Positions 7,851-16,739 of a stretch of 64,000 bases of DNA are shown here, one piece after another. The position numbers were made by a program, and so were the translations under genes. This DNA comes from Shewanella oneidensis MR-1 (GTDB taxonomy: Bacteria > Pseudomonadota > Gammaproteobacteria > Enterobacterales > Shewanellaceae), in NCBI RefSeq assembly GCF_000146165.2, contig NC_004349.1:1-64000 (forward strand). The letters are read 5' to 3'. The notes under the pieces are model-generated. The model was not told where the DNA came from, did no database searches, and saw nothing but the letters and a program-made list of their open reading frames with translations. Every line of letters starts with the position of its first letter. The stretch's first letter is position 1.

Positions 7851-8559
7851 AAGATATGCACAGATTTTGTGGATAAGTGGCTTTTTATTAAGCAATACCG
7901 CGTGTGCACGTGATCCATGGAACGACAAGGAACAGAAGCCAGATATTAGACCGTTTGAAGTGCCACGGCTGCAGGGTGACACACAATATCAAGATCCCAT
8001 ACCTTCACTCTTACCCGCCCCCGAAATCGATCCCGACTCGATTTATACCGCAGCGTTAAATTGTTACCCCGAAGAATCTAAATTTAAGGTCGATGTGGAT
8101 TTAGTCGCGGGCTATCGGCGCGTGAGTGATCAATATGACACCAGCGGCTGGCCAGCATTGAGCGAGCATTACATAGGCGTAGTAGGCAAAATTCCGCTGT
8201 TATCGGATAGCGAAGATAGCCGCGCCCGGGACCGCGAATATTTGCGCCGTACACGTACCGCAGAAGCCGTAGCCGGTTTTGCCCAGGCGCTCGCTAATCG
8301 CAATTTTGCTTACCGTGAAATAGGGCTTTATATGGCGCTTGAAGCGCGGGCGATTGTGCGTGTGGGTAAAGGGATAGCGCCAACCGAAGAGCAAATAACC
8401 ATGATGGAAAAAGTCGCAGAAGCACAGCGCAATGTGACTAAGTACAGTGCCGAAGCGGTGCAATTTCGCCTTGCAATTATTGCCATGTGCGACGACCAAA
8501 AGGCACCCGTGCTCAATGATTATTTAAAGCAAATTGCCTTTTTACCTAAAGCTAAATAA
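7840..8559 (+). CDS. Exported protein of unknown function
   Basis: Second gene of the membrane operon, overlapping the ATPase gene by 11 bp. The start at GTG 7840 gives MLIKRYAQILWISGFLLSNTACA, a good signal peptide with a likely signal-peptidase I site after ACA; AGGAGA lies 7 nt upstream. The mature part (about 215 residues) is hydrophilic, with an Ala/Glu/Arg-rich helical stretch around RTRTAEAVAGFAQALANR and a conserved-looking Cys pair (LNCYPEE, AMCDDQK). It is probably periplasmic and may cooperate with the membrane ATPase. No family recognised. Confidence 0.65.
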   Translation: MLIKRYAQILWISGFLLSNTACARDPWNDKEQKPDIRPFEVPRLQGDTQYQDPIPSLLPAPEIDPDSIYTAALNCYPEESKFKVDVDLVAGYRRVSDQYDTSGWPALSEHYIGVVGKIPLLSDSEDSRARDREYLRRTRTAEAVAGFAQALANRNFAYREIGLYMALEARAIVRVGKGIAPTEEQITMMEKVAEAQRNVTKYSAEAVQFRLAIIAMCDDQKAPVLNDYLKQIAFLPKAK

Positions 8560-8572
8560 GCGAGGGAACGCT

Positions 8573-8818
8573 ATGAAAACCATGCGTTGGAAACAAGTCA
8601 TTATTTATAGCTCAATCATGAGCGCAACTTTTTATATTGCCGCTTTTGCCTATTTTTGGTTGCAGCCAGTGCCTCCCATGCGTTGCATGAATGAATTGAG
8701 TGAATTGGCCGACATAGCGTTACAAGAATATAAAGCGGGCAGAACCAAGGCATTTACTCAAGATATGTACTTCAACGAAGAAACTAAGCAATGGTGCTAT
8801 TTCGATGAAGTGGATTAA
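8573..8818 (+). CDS. Small single-pass membrane protein
   Basis: Third gene of the operon, 13 bp after the exported protein. GAGGGA lies 6 nt before ATG 8573 (MKTMRWKQVII), so the longer upstream reading is not used. Residues about 7-27 (VIIYSSIMSATFYIAAFAYFW) form one membrane helix; a short exported tail carries two Cys (MRCMNEL, WCYFDE) that could pair. The end overlaps the next gene by 14 bp. Function unknown. Confidence 0.6.
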   Translation: MKTMRWKQVIIYSSIMSATFYIAAFAYFWLQPVPPMRCMNELSELADIALQEYKAGRTKAFTQDMYFNEETKQWCYFDEVD

Positions 8819-9323
8819 CCATACGCTTATTGCTGGCAGCATTTGCGCGGTGATCTCACCGATCCATGTTGCGCCTGTCGTGATAGGTGCCACCGCGCCC
8901 GATTGGATGGAATGGGTAGTTAAACTCACAGGCCGCCATATTAAACATCGTGGCGTTACGCATATTTTGACGCATTGGCTTATTGCTGCACTCGCAACAA
9001 CCTTTTTGTTTGATTATCAAGGCATGCTAACCGCATTCGCCTGGGGCGGGTTTTCGCATATTATCACCGATGCCATGACAGTCACTGGCGTCCCATTTTC
9101 GCCTTACAGCGACCGGCGTTTTCACTTATTCGGGGGTCGCTTTCGCACTGGTGATCCGGTGGAATATGCTATTAGTTTTGCCGTTGTTGTGCTGTGTATT
9201 CTGTTTATCAAGCTGCTCGGAGATAGCGGTTTTATCCCGTTTTTCTACGATTGGGCGGGTTTTTACGATAAAGGCATTATTGATGCTTATGAATGGAAAC
9301 AAAACAGATTCAGAATCTTATAA
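8805..9323 (+). CDS. YdjM/DUF457-type membrane metal-dependent hydrolase
   Basis: Fourth gene of the operon. The 172-residue protein has the DUF457/YdjM pattern: GATAPDWMEW, HIKHRGVTHILTHW and a third FSHIITDAMTVTGV block with His/Asp residues that can bind metal, spread over three or four membrane segments, and a GVPFSPYS loop. Family members are inner-membrane proteins of unclear reaction; E. coli YdjM is LexA-controlled, but no LexA box is visible before this operon. Translation is probably coupled to the preceding gene by the 14-bp overlap. Confidence 0.8.
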   Translation: MKWINHTLIAGSICAVISPIHVAPVVIGATAPDWMEWVVKLTGRHIKHRGVTHILTHWLIAALATTFLFDYQGMLTAFAWGGFSHIITDAMTVTGVPFSPYSDRRFHLFGGRFRTGDPVEYAISFAVVVLCILFIKLLGDSGFIPFFYDWAGFYDKGIIDAYEWKQNRFRIL

Positions 9324-9326
9324 TCA

Positions 9327-9350
9327 AAATGTATTACATTTGAAATACAT
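9327..9350 (+). promoter_or_regulatory. TGTATTACATTTG-type site 4
   Basis: AAATGTATTACATTTGAA then ATACAT, directly after the membrane operon stop. It shares 16 consecutive bases with the site at 11861. Confidence 0.6.
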
Positions 9351-9395
9351 AATGCATTTACCACATGAATTAATTTGACTTTCATAAAAATTATA

Positions 9396-9447
9396 TAAAT
9401 AATCAAATTTAGCTAATTAATATAAATTAGCTAAATTTGATTATTTA
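9396..9447. repeat. 23-bp perfect inverted repeat
   Basis: Arms at 9396-9418 and 9425-9447 are perfectly complementary with a 6-nt spacer (AATATA). The arm reads TAAATAATCAAATTTAGCTA and ends ATT. It lies 17 bp before the next start codon, so it could be an operator, or a terminator for the preceding operon, although no T-run follows. Confidence 0.85.
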
Positions 9448-9464
9448 AGAAGGGGATATGACTA

Positions 9465-9707
9465 ATGAAACACTATCAAGAGATTTTTTCAAAAATCAAA
9501 GCAGCGATTGCCAATGCACCACGCAACCAAGCAACAGCAGAAATGCATTTACAGATGATAAAATACGCAGATCAGCTCGAGCACATTACCGCAAAAGAAT
9601 TTTGTGAAGGAACAGACTTAAAAGCGAGTTTCGGTACCGAATTTAGTAAGATGCGAAACATATCGGCTCGACTCAAAGCTGCAGGCTTGGATGTAGCAAA
9701 AATTTAA
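9465..9707 (+). CDS. Small putative DNA-binding protein (80 aa)
   Basis: An AAGGGG ribosome site lies 11 nt before the ATG. The product is helical and basic; ITAKEFCEGTDLKASFGTEF followed by KMRNISARLKAAGLD looks like a helix-turn-helix of the type found in small plasmid regulators, but I cannot assign a family. The 23-bp inverted repeat directly upstream would be a natural autoregulatory operator. Intact and free-standing. Confidence 0.55.
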   Translation: MKHYQEIFSKIKAAIANAPRNQATAEMHLQMIKYADQLEHITAKEFCEGTDLKASFGTEFSKMRNISARLKAAGLDVAKI

Positions 9708-9741
9708 AACTAATAAATGGCCATTAAAATAGGGATTTTTT

Positions 9742-9948
9742 ATGTCCTGCAATCAGATTTGTGCCTTAGTCAATGGCTCTGTTTGTATGAATTTATGCGT
9801 TTTAGACCTTAATCCTCGGGGTTACTATCTTGTCGAGCATGGCCAAATTTGGCAATTATGCCACCAAGACTTAAGTAACCCCGTTGCAGAAATTGAGACA
9901 ACAGATCACCACACGCTCGAGCGGCTATCACTATTGATCGCAAAGTAA
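9742..9948 (+). CDS. Small hypothetical protein (68 aa)
   Basis: AGGG lies 8 nt before the ATG, and the gene follows the previous one after 34 bp, so the two may be cotranscribed. The product is Cys-rich (six Cys in 68 residues, for example MSCNQICALVNGSVCMNLCV) with no signal peptide. The spacing of Cys residues does not match a zinc finger I know. Function unknown. Confidence 0.45.
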   Translation: MSCNQICALVNGSVCMNLCVLDLNPRGYYLVEHGQIWQLCHQDLSNPVAEIETTDHHTLERLSLLIAK

Positions 9949-9990
9949 TTGAGCGCAAAGCAACTTGATAAAGTTACAAAATCGAGACTA

Positions 9991-10023
9991 AGCGTCACAC
10001 AAGCCCGCTCGTTGTGTGACGCT
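9991..10023. terminator. 12-bp hairpin between convergent genes
   Basis: AGCGTCACACAA and TTGTGTGACGCT pair perfectly around a 9-nt loop. It sits between a plus-strand gene and the end of umuC, so a bidirectional terminator is likely, but no T-run follows on either strand. Confidence 0.55.
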
Positions 10024-10077
10024 CGGTACCGCGATGATAAGACACCATCCTCTTTTTGCATTCAAAAATATTGATAA

Positions 10078-11334
10078 CTAACACTGCACTTTGGGCAAAT
10101 TAAGCCACTTAGTAGTGTATTGCGGGGTTAATTTATCCCTGCGCATGGCCCATTTATGCTCAATACCTTGAGCCGCCATAAATATACAATCACTGCCATA
10201 GCGTTGATTTAACTTATCAAAAGTTTGCATCAATGCGGGGTTTTCGGTGGGGGCATGGAACAAATCATACTGAATATGCTTGGTAGGCATTAATTCAATT
10301 AACCCCACGCCAATTTTGTAATAACGCACACCAGAGCGGAAAACTTGTGGTAACACTCGTGATACTGCAGCCGTGATCTCGGCAGTGGATGAAGTAGGGC
10401 AAGGAAACTGCACCACAGCTTTATAACTCACAGGCCGCTCATCATGTGGCGAATTACTGGCAAATACCAACATGCTTTTACAGCTTGAGCCTTGTTGCCG
10501 AGCTTTTGCGGCAGCGATCCCAGCGTGCTTACACAGTGCTTGCTGCAGCGCATCAATATCGATAATTCGCTCGCCAACGCTACGGGTTGAAAATATTTGC
10601 TGTTTATCGGCCCGCGCTTCATCCCATTGTTTGCACACTTGGCCGTTTAACTCGCGCACAGTGCGCTCGATTTCAATACTAAATTGTTTACGTGCCAGCC
10701 CTGGCGGCATAGCCGCCAATTGCGCCGCCGTAGTAATGCCCATTAGGGTTAATTTGGCAGACAAGCGCCGCCCAATGCCCCACACTTCACCCACTGGCAT
10801 TTGTTGCAATATCGCTAGGCGTTGCGGCTCTGACTCAATCACGCAAACACCGGCATAACCAGATATTTTTTTAGCGGCATGGTTAGCGATTTTGGCGAGC
10901 GTTAAGGTGCTCCCAATGCCAACACACACCGGTAAGCGAGCCTCTTTCCACACAGCACGGCGGATCGCCTGTGCCTGCGTTTTTAAACACGTGATAGCGG
11001 GATAGCAGCGGGTAAAAGAGAGAAAGGATTCGTCAATCGAATATACGTATTGTTCGGGCGCAAAGCGCCCGATGATTTGCATCATTTTGGCCGACAAATC
11101 CGCATACAATTCGTAATTGGACGATAGCGCAATCACGCCTTTTTTCTGGCAAAGATCGCGTATTTGAAAGTAGGGCACAAATTTAGGGATGCCCGCTTCT
11201 TTCGCTTGGCGATTGGCAGCGACGACCATTCCATCGTTATTACTGAGCACCACCACCGGTTTACCACGCCAATCGGGCCGAAACACCTGCTCGCAACTGC
11301 AGTAAAAACTATTGGCATCAACAAGGGCAAACAT
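10078..11334 (-). CDS. umuC: UmuC-type Y-family DNA polymerase (Pol V catalytic subunit)
   Basis: Translesion polymerase subunit that copies past damaged bases with activated UmuD'. The catalytic acids are in place: D6 in MFALVDANSFYCSCE, and D101-E102 in VYSIDESFLSF. The helix-hairpin-helix stretch (GEVWGIGRRLSAKLTLMGI) and the little-finger domain follow, and the 418-residue length is normal. The start codon directly abuts the umuD stop, so the two are one operon under the LexA box at 11754. Plasmid umuDC/mucAB/rumAB copies commonly raise survival and mutation after DNA damage. Intact. Confidence 0.96.
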   Translation of the reverse strand: MFALVDANSFYCSCEQVFRPDWRGKPVVVLSNNDGMVVAANRQAKEAGIPKFVPYFQIRDLCQKKGVIALSSNYELYADLSAKMMQIIGRFAPEQYVYSIDESFLSFTRCYPAITCLKTQAQAIRRAVWKEARLPVCVGIGSTLTLAKIANHAAKKISGYAGVCVIESEPQRLAILQQMPVGEVWGIGRRLSAKLTLMGITTAAQLAAMPPGLARKQFSIEIERTVRELNGQVCKQWDEARADKQQIFSTRSVGERIIDIDALQQALCKHAGIAAAKARQQGSSCKSMLVFASNSPHDERPVSYKAVVQFPCPTSSTAEITAAVSRVLPQVFRSGVRYYKIGVGLIELMPTKHIQYDLFHAPTENPALMQTFDKLNQRYGSDCIFMAAQGIEHKWAMRRDKLTPQYTTKWLNLPKVQC

Positions 11335-11739
11335 TTAAGCACACAGTAACGAACTAGGGCGGTGACAACGAATCGAGCGGATAACCACGCCTTCAATACT
11401 AAAATCATCGAATTCTTGTACTGTGACCGGCTGAAATTGTTCATTGCATGACAACAGCAAACGCCTTTGGGTGTCGATGATCTTACAGACAAACAGGCCG
11501 TTAAAATTAGCGACTATCACATCACCATTGCGGGCGGTCTCATGGCGGTCAACGATTAAGACATCACCATCATAAATCCCTACACCTTGCATCGAGTCTC
11601 CCTGCGCCACGCATAAAAAACTGGCACTAGGATGGATGATCAGCAATTCATCAAGGCTAAGCCCAAGCTGAGTATATTCAGCTGCGGGGCTTTCAAAGCC
11701 GGTAATACCCGCTTGAGCTGGGATAGGAATAACACGCAT
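11335..11739 (-). CDS. umuD: UmuD-type self-cleaving SOS mutagenesis protein
   Basis: S24-family LexA-like protein that RecA filaments induce to cleave itself; the product UmuD' activates UmuC. The cleavage region ITGFESPAAEY places the scissile bond at about T13-G14. The catalytic Ser is S49 (QGDSM) and the Lys K86 (FVCKI), with the same 37-residue spacing as E. coli Ser60-Lys97. Residue before the bond is Thr rather than the Cys of E. coli. The gene begins 15 bp from a perfect-core LexA box. Confidence 0.95.
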   Translation of the reverse strand: MRVIPIPAQAGITGFESPAAEYTQLGLSLDELLIIHPSASFLCVAQGDSMQGVGIYDGDVLIVDRHETARNGDVIVANFNGLFVCKIIDTQRRLLLSCNEQFQPVTVQEFDDFSIEGVVIRSIRCHRPSSLLCA

Positions 11740-11753
11740 AACACACCAGTTAA

Positions 11754-11769
11754 CTGTATAAATATACAG
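11754..11769 (-). promoter_or_regulatory. LexA (SOS) box
   Basis: CTGTATAAATATACAG fits the gammaproteobacterial LexA consensus CTGT-N8-ACAG exactly and lies 15 bp upstream of umuD. It explains SOS control of the operon. Confidence 0.93.
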
Positions 11770-11860
11770 TTAATTTTAGCAAGTCACCTAGTTTACACAA
11801 GCCCTAAAAGTAATTTAGCTATTAAAAATAATATCCTTTAAAAACAGGTTTATAAAAAAT

Positions 11861-11884
11861 AAATGTATTACATTTGATATACAA
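11861..11884 (+). promoter_or_regulatory. TGTATTACATTTG-type site 5
   Basis: AAATGTATTACATTTGATA then TACAA. There is no gene directly downstream, so this copy is better explained as a centromere or origin element than as a promoter operator. Confidence 0.55.
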
Positions 11885-11913
11885 AATAAAATTACACACC
11901 GCGACACGCCCTG

Positions 11914-11952
11914 CTGCGCCCCCGCAAAAAAAGCTTTTAAAAGGGGGCGCAG
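11914..11952. repeat. GC-rich 10-bp inverted repeat
   Basis: CTGCGCCCCC and GGGGGCGCAG flank an A/T-rich 19-nt loop with GCAAAAAAAGCTTTTAAAA. It resembles a hairpin of an origin or transfer region, without further support. Confidence 0.6.
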
Positions 11953-12127
11953 CGTGGGAGGGCGGGGGATGCGGTGGCCGCTAGGCGAGCTTTATGCCAG
12001 CGGTGCTTTTGAGTAACAATTTTTGCTTTTGATTTTTTGGCAGTTGTGGGTGGGCGAATTAGCGCACCGACAGCACGAAAAGCGGTGATGTGGTCACGCG
12101 GGCGGGCAAAGGCTTAAGCCTTATAAG

Positions 12128-12279
12128 GCATTGGGCGTGGCAGACTGAGCCCGCATTGCTGCGGGCCGTACTGTCGCAATGACGAGCTCCCCCCAGCTTT
12201 TACCTCGGCATGCGACTGTATGAGCCAAGCAGCAATGAGCCCACAAACGCTGTGCCGCGCTGTTTGTCACAGCTATAAA
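12128..12279 (+). repeat. 152-bp direct repeat, copy 1
   Basis: Begins GCATTGGGCGTGGCAGACTG and ends CAGCTATAAA. It matches 12760-12911 except for a handful of substitutions, and internally contains GCCCGCATTGCTGCGGGC, a perfect 18-bp palindrome-like hairpin. Confidence 0.9.
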
Positions 12280-12469
12280 GGCACAGGGTTGAGGGCGGAA
12301 CAGGGCGAAGGAGGGAGCAAAAGCCAAGCCTTTGCCCGCCCGCGTGACCTGCTACGAGCTGCTTTTAGTGCTGGCGGTGCTACCTTACAACGGGTGGGAA
12401 GCTTTAAAGGCCCAGATCTTCCGCTAGTTTAAAACCGCAACAAATGAACGAAATAAACCACCGTATAAC

Positions 12470-12570
12470 CCGAACAAAATAACTGATTTAAATTAGGTTT
12501 TTTCCGAACATATATAACCGAATCAAAGCAGATATAACCTTTTACCCGAACAAGGCCACCGATCCGAACA
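12470..12570 (+). repeat. CCGAACA motif cluster
   Basis: CCGAACA starts at 12470, 12504, 12546 and 12564, with CCGAATCA at 12518; three are preceded by ATAACC or ACCC. Five related direct repeats within 100 bp suggest a protein-binding array between the two 152-bp repeats. Confidence 0.65.
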
Positions 12571-12759
12571 GATCGACACCGCCAGCCGCCGATTTACACT
12601 AACAACCTACGTTATAAATCTTGAAAAAGTTACAAAATCAAATATACAAACAGGGAAATACAGGGCTGAGGGTAGCCGCCCCACAGGCTTCGGGCGTGGC
12701 GTAGGACATCAGCCGCGGGGCAAGGGCGGGTTTATATGCCACTGGCGCCCGATAAACGG

Positions 12760-12911
12760 GCATTGGGCGTGGCAGACTGAGCCCGCATTGCTGCGGGCCG
12801 TACTGTCGCAATGACGAGCTCCCCCTTGCTTTTACCTCGGCATGCGACTGTATGAGCCAAGCAGCAATGAGCCCGCAAACGCTGTGCCGTGCTGTTTGTC
12901 TCAGCTATAAA
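12760..12911 (+). repeat. 152-bp direct repeat, copy 2
   Basis: Nearly identical to copy 1, 632 bp away. It stops exactly at the left inverted repeat of the Tn3 transposon, so the transposon probably inserted into it or deleted its continuation. Confidence 0.9.
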
Positions 12912-12949
12912 GGGGTCGCCTCAGAAAACGGAAAAAATCGTACGCTAAG
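12912..12949 (+). repeat. Tn3 terminal inverted repeat, left
   Basis: Begins GGGGTCGCCTCAGAAAACGG and ends GTACGCTAAG, the GGGG...TAAG form of the Tn3 family. It is perfectly complementary to 17286-17323. Confidence 0.95.
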
Positions 12950-15911
12950 CCGGTGATAGAGGTCGTAGAGGCCTGAATTTACCTGAACCTATCTTGGCGC
13001 TGCTGCGCCACAGATAATCCCCTGTCAGGTTGATGTGCTCCCAGCCTAGCGGCGATAGGTACTGCAATAACTCTTCATCGACGGCATGTCCCTTGGCACG
13101 TAACCCATGTGCCACCCTTTCCAGATAGACGGTGTTCCATAGCACGATGGCGGCAGTCACCAAGTTAAGGCCACTTGCCCGGTAACGCTGTTGCTCAAAA
13201 CTGCGGTCACGGATCTCCCCCAGTCGATTGAAAAACACGGCACGAGCCAAGGCGTTACGAGCCTCCCCCTTATTCAGTCCGGCATGTACCCGGCGGCGGA
13301 GCTCGACACTTTGCAGCCAATCCAGAATGAACAGCGTGCGCTCGATACGCCCCAATTCGCGCAAGGCGACCGCCAAGCCATTCTGACGTGGGTAGCTGCC
13401 AAGCTTCCTCAGCATGAGTGAGGCCGTCACCGTTCCCTGTTTTATCGAGGTAGCCAGCCGCAAGATCTCGTCCCAATGTGTACGGATTAGCTTGATGTTG
13501 AGCGTCCCGCCAATCATTGATTTCAATCCCTCGTAGGTGACATCGCGCTTTGGAATGTAGAGCTTGGTCTCACCCAAGTCGCGGATACGCGGTGCGAAGC
13601 GAAACCCCAACAGGTGCATCAACGCGAAAACGTGATCGGTGAAGCCAGCCGTGTCGGTGTAGTGCTCTTCGATCCGTAAGTCAGATTCATGGTAGAGCAG
13701 GCCGTCGAGCACGTAGGTTGAGTCGCGCACACCGACATTGACCACCTTAGTATGAAATGGTGCGTACTGGTCGGAAATATGCGTGTAAAAGGTCCGTCCT
13801 GGACTACTGCCATATTTCGGATTGATGTGCCCCGTACTCTCCGCCTTGTTGCCGGTGCGAAAATTCTGGCCGTCAGAGGAGGATGTAGAACCATCGCCCC
13901 AATGTTCGGCAAACGGATGCCGGTACTGCGCATTGACCAGCTCGGACAAGGCCGCGCCATAGGTTTCGTCACGGATATGCCAGGCTTGCAGCCAAGCGAG
14001 CTTGGCATAAGTCGTTCCTGGACACGATTCTGCCATCTTGGTCAGACCCAGATTGATCGCATCGGCAAGGATAGTCGTCAGTAGCAGGTTCTTGTCCTTG
14101 GCCAGAACACCAGATTTCAGGTGTGCGAAGTGCCTGGTAAAGCCCGTCCATTCGTCCACTTCAAGCAGTAACTCAGTGATCTTGACGTGCGGCAGGATCC
14201 TAGCAGCCTGATCGATAAGGCGCTGCGCGGTATCTGGTACTACTGCATCCAGCGGCGTTATCTTTAGGCCAGAGGCCGTGATGATGGCATCCGGTAATTC
14301 GTTAGCCTGCGCCATGCTGTTGACGGTGGCGAGCTGCGTTTCCAATTGCGTCAGCCGTTCATTCAGATACTGCTCACAGTCGGTGGCTACGGCCAGCGGC
14401 AATTGATTGGTCTGCTTGAGACTGACGAATTTCGCGGGTGGTACAAGGTAGTCCTCGAAGTCCTTGAACTGGCGCGATCCCTGTACCCAGATGTCACCGG
14501 AACGCAATGCGTTCCTCATCTCCGACAGCGCGCATAGCTCGTAGTAACGCCGGTCGATGCCGGTATCGGTTATCACCAGCTTCTGCCAACGCGGCTTGAT
14601 GAAATCAATTGGCGCATCTGCAGGTACTTTTCGGGCGTTGTCGTTGTTCATGCTGCGCAGTACTTCGATGGCCTCCAATACACCTTTGGCAGCCGGTGCG
14701 GCCCGCAACTTTAGCGCGGTGAGGAAGGTCGGTGCGTAACGGCGTAGTGTGGCGTAGCTCTCACCGAGACGGTACAGGAAATCGAATTCCTCGGGCTGCG
14801 CGAGCGATTGTGCCTCTGTCACGCTCTTGGCAAAGGCCTCCCAGGATATGACGCCCTCGATAGCAGCAAACGGATCATCACCCGCTTGCTTAGCGTCGAT
14901 CAACACTTGGCCGATACGGCCGAACAGGCGCACCTTGGCATTGATAGCCTTCCCCGATGCCTGAAACTGTTTCTGATGTCGCTTCTTGGCATCATTGAAC
15001 AGCTTGCCCATGATGCGGTCATGCAGATCAATAATTTCATCTGTAACAGTGGCCATCCCCTCGATGGCTAGCGCAACCAAAGTCGCATAGCGGCGTTGTG
15101 GCTCGAACTTGGCCAAATCGGCGGGGGTCATCTGTCCGCCTTCTCGGGCGATCTTGAGCAATCGGTTTTGGTGGATCAGACGATCGACACCAATAGGAAG
15201 ATCAAGCGCCTGCCATACCTTGAGTCGTTCGATGTGCTCAAGCATGTGCCGCGAATTGGGTTTGACCGGAGACAGGCGAAGCCAAGCCAGCGTAGTCGTT
15301 TTGTTGTTGTCCCGAAGCTTGAGCAGATCATCGAGCCGGTGGCGGTGCGAGCCTGATAGTGGTTCGGTCAAGGTGTCGTAGATACGCCGGTTTGCACGGG
15401 TTAGAGCCTCGGCACAGACGCGCTCGACAACATCTAACGTTGGCAAAATGATGTGTTTATGACGCAGCGTCTCGACTACGCTGTTGGCCAACACTATGCC
15501 CTTGTCAGTCTGCAAGGCCAGTTCGGTCGTGGTATGGACAGCCTGCCGATGGTGCACTTGACTAAATGGTTCCATGCCAAGATACACCCGCAGTTCGAGC
15601 AAGTGCTCGCGCCGTGTCTCCTCTCGCTCGGCATACTGCGGCCAACATACAGGATCGAGCTGTAACTGTTGTCCTATCCATTGCAGCAGAGGCATTGGCA
15701 CCGTAGCGTCGGGCAACAAGCCCTGGCCTGGGAAGCGCAGCAAGCATAACTGTACCGCGATCCCCAAGCGGTTAGCATCACCGCGCCGCTGCCGTATCAG
15801 TGATAGATCGGGTTCGCTAAACGTATAGTGGCGGATCAGTTCGTCTTGGGTATCGGGTAACACCAGCAGGCTGTCTCGCTCTGCGGCGGATAGGATTGAG
15901 CGGCGAGGCAT
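12945..15911 (-). CDS. tnpA: Tn3-family transposase TnpA
   Basis: DDE transposase that joins donor and target as a cointegrate. I start at ATG 15911 ([16 protein letters not shown]), with AAGGAAA 5 nt upstream; the longer reading from 15974 adds 21 unlikely residues. The 988-residue length is standard. The catalytic blocks are visible: [14 protein letters not shown] (first Asp), [15 protein letters not shown] (second Asp) and [16 protein letters not shown] (Glu), and the C-terminal [15 protein letters not shown] typical of the family. The stop lies inside the left inverted repeat. Divergent from the passenger genes, with about 160 bp between that should hold the promoters and res site. Confidence 0.96.
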   Translation of the reverse strand: MPRRSILSAAERDSLLVLPDTQDELIRHYTFSEPDLSLIRQRRGDANRLGIAVQLCLLRFPGQGLLPDATVPMPLLQWIGQQLQLDPVCWPQYAEREETRREHLLELRVYLGMEPFSQVHHRQAVHTTTELALQTDKGIVLANSVVETLRHKHIILPTLDVVERVCAEALTRANRRIYDTLTEPLSGSHRHRLDDLLKLRDNNKTTTLAWLRLSPVKPNSRHMLEHIERLKVWQALDLPIGVDRLIHQNRLLKIAREGGQMTPADLAKFEPQRRYATLVALAIEGMATVTDEIIDLHDRIMGKLFNDAKKRHQKQFQASGKAINAKVRLFGRIGQVLIDAKQAGDDPFAAIEGVISWEAFAKSVTEAQSLAQPEEFDFLYRLGESYATLRRYAPTFLTALKLRAAPAAKGVLEAIEVLRSMNNDNARKVPADAPIDFIKPRWQKLVITDTGIDRRYYELCALSEMRNALRSGDIWVQGSRQFKDFEDYLVPPAKFVSLKQTNQLPLAVATDCEQYLNERLTQLETQLATVNSMAQANELPDAIITASGLKITPLDAVVPDTAQRLIDQAARILPHVKITELLLEVDEWTGFTRHFAHLKSGVLAKDKNLLLTTILADAINLGLTKMAESCPGTTYAKLAWLQAWHIRDETYGAALSELVNAQYRHPFAEHWGDGSTSSSDGQNFRTGNKAESTGHINPKYGSSPGRTFYTHISDQYAPFHTKVVNVGVRDSTYVLDGLLYHESDLRIEEHYTDTAGFTDHVFALMHLLGFRFAPRIRDLGETKLYIPKRDVTYEGLKSMIGGTLNIKLIRTHWDEILRLATSIKQGTVTASLMLRKLGSYPRQNGLAVALRELGRIERTLFILDWLQSVELRRRVHAGLNKGEARNALARAVFFNRLGEIRDRSFEQQRYRASGLNLVTAAIVLWNTVYLERVAHGLRAKGHAVDEELLQYLSPLGWEHINLTGDYLWRSSAKIGSGKFRPLRPLSPA

Positions 15912-16074
15912 GCGGTTTCCTTCTTCTTGAAAACGTAGGTTTGTAAGAGCAACGACAAGAGCTCTCGGACACAACAGCAGATCAAGGGGTTATGATTCTC
16001 AAAAATCATTCTTGAAATATTATTCTCAGTTGCATATCATTTCAACGAGTTTTGATAATAAGGAAATAGCCATT
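15912..16074. promoter_or_regulatory. Divergent promoter and candidate res region of the Tn3 transposon
   Basis: Non-coding gap between tnpA and the passenger operon. It includes the AT-rich TCTCAAAAATCATTCTTGAA and TATCATTTCAACGAG stretches that could be resolvase subsites. Placement is by analogy with other Tn3 elements; I cannot define subsites I-III. Confidence 0.4.
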
Positions 16075-16365
16075 ATGAGACCATCCGCAGTGCTCGCTCT
16101 TAAGCGAAGCGTTATTCGTGAGACCGCGAGTCGTTTTCGCGTAACCAATCCACGTGTTTTTGGTTCAGTGCTCGATGGGACAGATCTCGATGGTAGTGAT
16201 CTGGACTTATTAGTTGATGCCCTCCCTGGAGCGACACTTTTTGACTTGGGAGGTTTACAAGATGAACTTGAATCGCTGCTCGGCCTTCAAGTTGATCTAC
16301 TGACCCCTGGCGATTTACCACCGAAATTTCGAGCCCAAGTACTCGCGGAGGCACGACCTGTATGA
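16075..16365 (+). CDS. MNT-type nucleotidyltransferase antitoxin (MntA-like)
   Basis: Minimal nucleotidyltransferase that neutralises the partner HEPN toxin; in studied HepT/MntA pairs it AMPylates the toxin. The signature GSVLDGTDLDGSDLDLLVD carries the GS and the two catalytic Asp (DLD). I start at ATG 16075 (MRPSAVLALKRS), 97 codons long, with AAGGAA upstream; the longer frame from 16012 has no ribosome site. It overlaps the HEPN gene by 4 bp (ATGA). As a transposon passenger it may stabilise the element. Confidence 0.88.
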   Translation: MRPSAVLALKRSVIRETASRFRVTNPRVFGSVLDGTDLDGSDLDLLVDALPGATLFDLGGLQDELESLLGLQVDLLTPGDLPPKFRAQVLAEARPV

Positions 16366-16739
16366 AGGTGAACCGTTTACCTGATTATCTTGACCACATG
16401 CACCAAGCCGCTTCCGATGCGTGTTATTTTGTTGAAGGGTTGGATAAAGATGAATTTTTAGTGGATAAACGTACCCAACAGGCTGTCATCATGAGTCTGA
16501 TCGTAATTGGTGAAGCATCAACTAAGGTGATGGACGGTTATTCTGAGTTTGTCATTGCCCATTCAGACGTTCCATGGCGTAGTATGCGTGGAATGCGCAA
16601 TCGCATTGCTCATGGTTATTTCGATATAAACCTTGATGTGGTTTGGGATACGGTACAAACGGCGCTGCCAACATTATTATCGCAGCTGGCAGCGGTTAGA
16701 TATGATGTAGATAAAAATGAAGGTCATGATTTATGCTGA
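16362..16739 (+). CDS. HEPN toxin (HepT-like RNase)
   Basis: A 125-residue HEPN-domain protein, the toxin of the pair. The R-X4-6-H active-site motif is visible as RNRIAHGYF, with Tyr next to it as in HepT, where it is the residue modified by MntA. Family members cleave RNA or tRNA. It is translationally coupled to both neighbours: 4-bp overlap with the antitoxin and 7-bp overlap with the resolvase gene, which is unusual and ties resolvase expression to the toxin-antitoxin operon. Confidence 0.9.
   Translation: MKVNRLPDYLDHMHQAASDACYFVEGLDKDEFLVDKRTQQAVIMSLIVIGEASTKVMDGYSEFVIAHSDVPWRSMRGMRNRIAHGYFDINLDVVWDTVQTALPTLLSQLAAVRYDVDKNEGHDLC

Larger units (their letters stand above)
11953..12911. 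other. Repeat-rich non-coding region
   Basis: No gene is supportable: reading frames here are GC-rich chance frames inside a duplicated segment. The region contains a 152-bp direct repeat (12128 and 12760), a cluster of CCGAACA motifs (12470-12570) and a 13-base AAGTTACAAAATC motif at 12627 that recurs at 9971 and 31393. Candidates are a centromere or oriT. Confidence 0.6.

Noticed and set aside
12121..12432. ORFs inside the 152-bp repeat region on both strands
   Set aside because: They follow GC-rich repeat sequence, have no ribosome sites and differ between the two repeat copies in frame.
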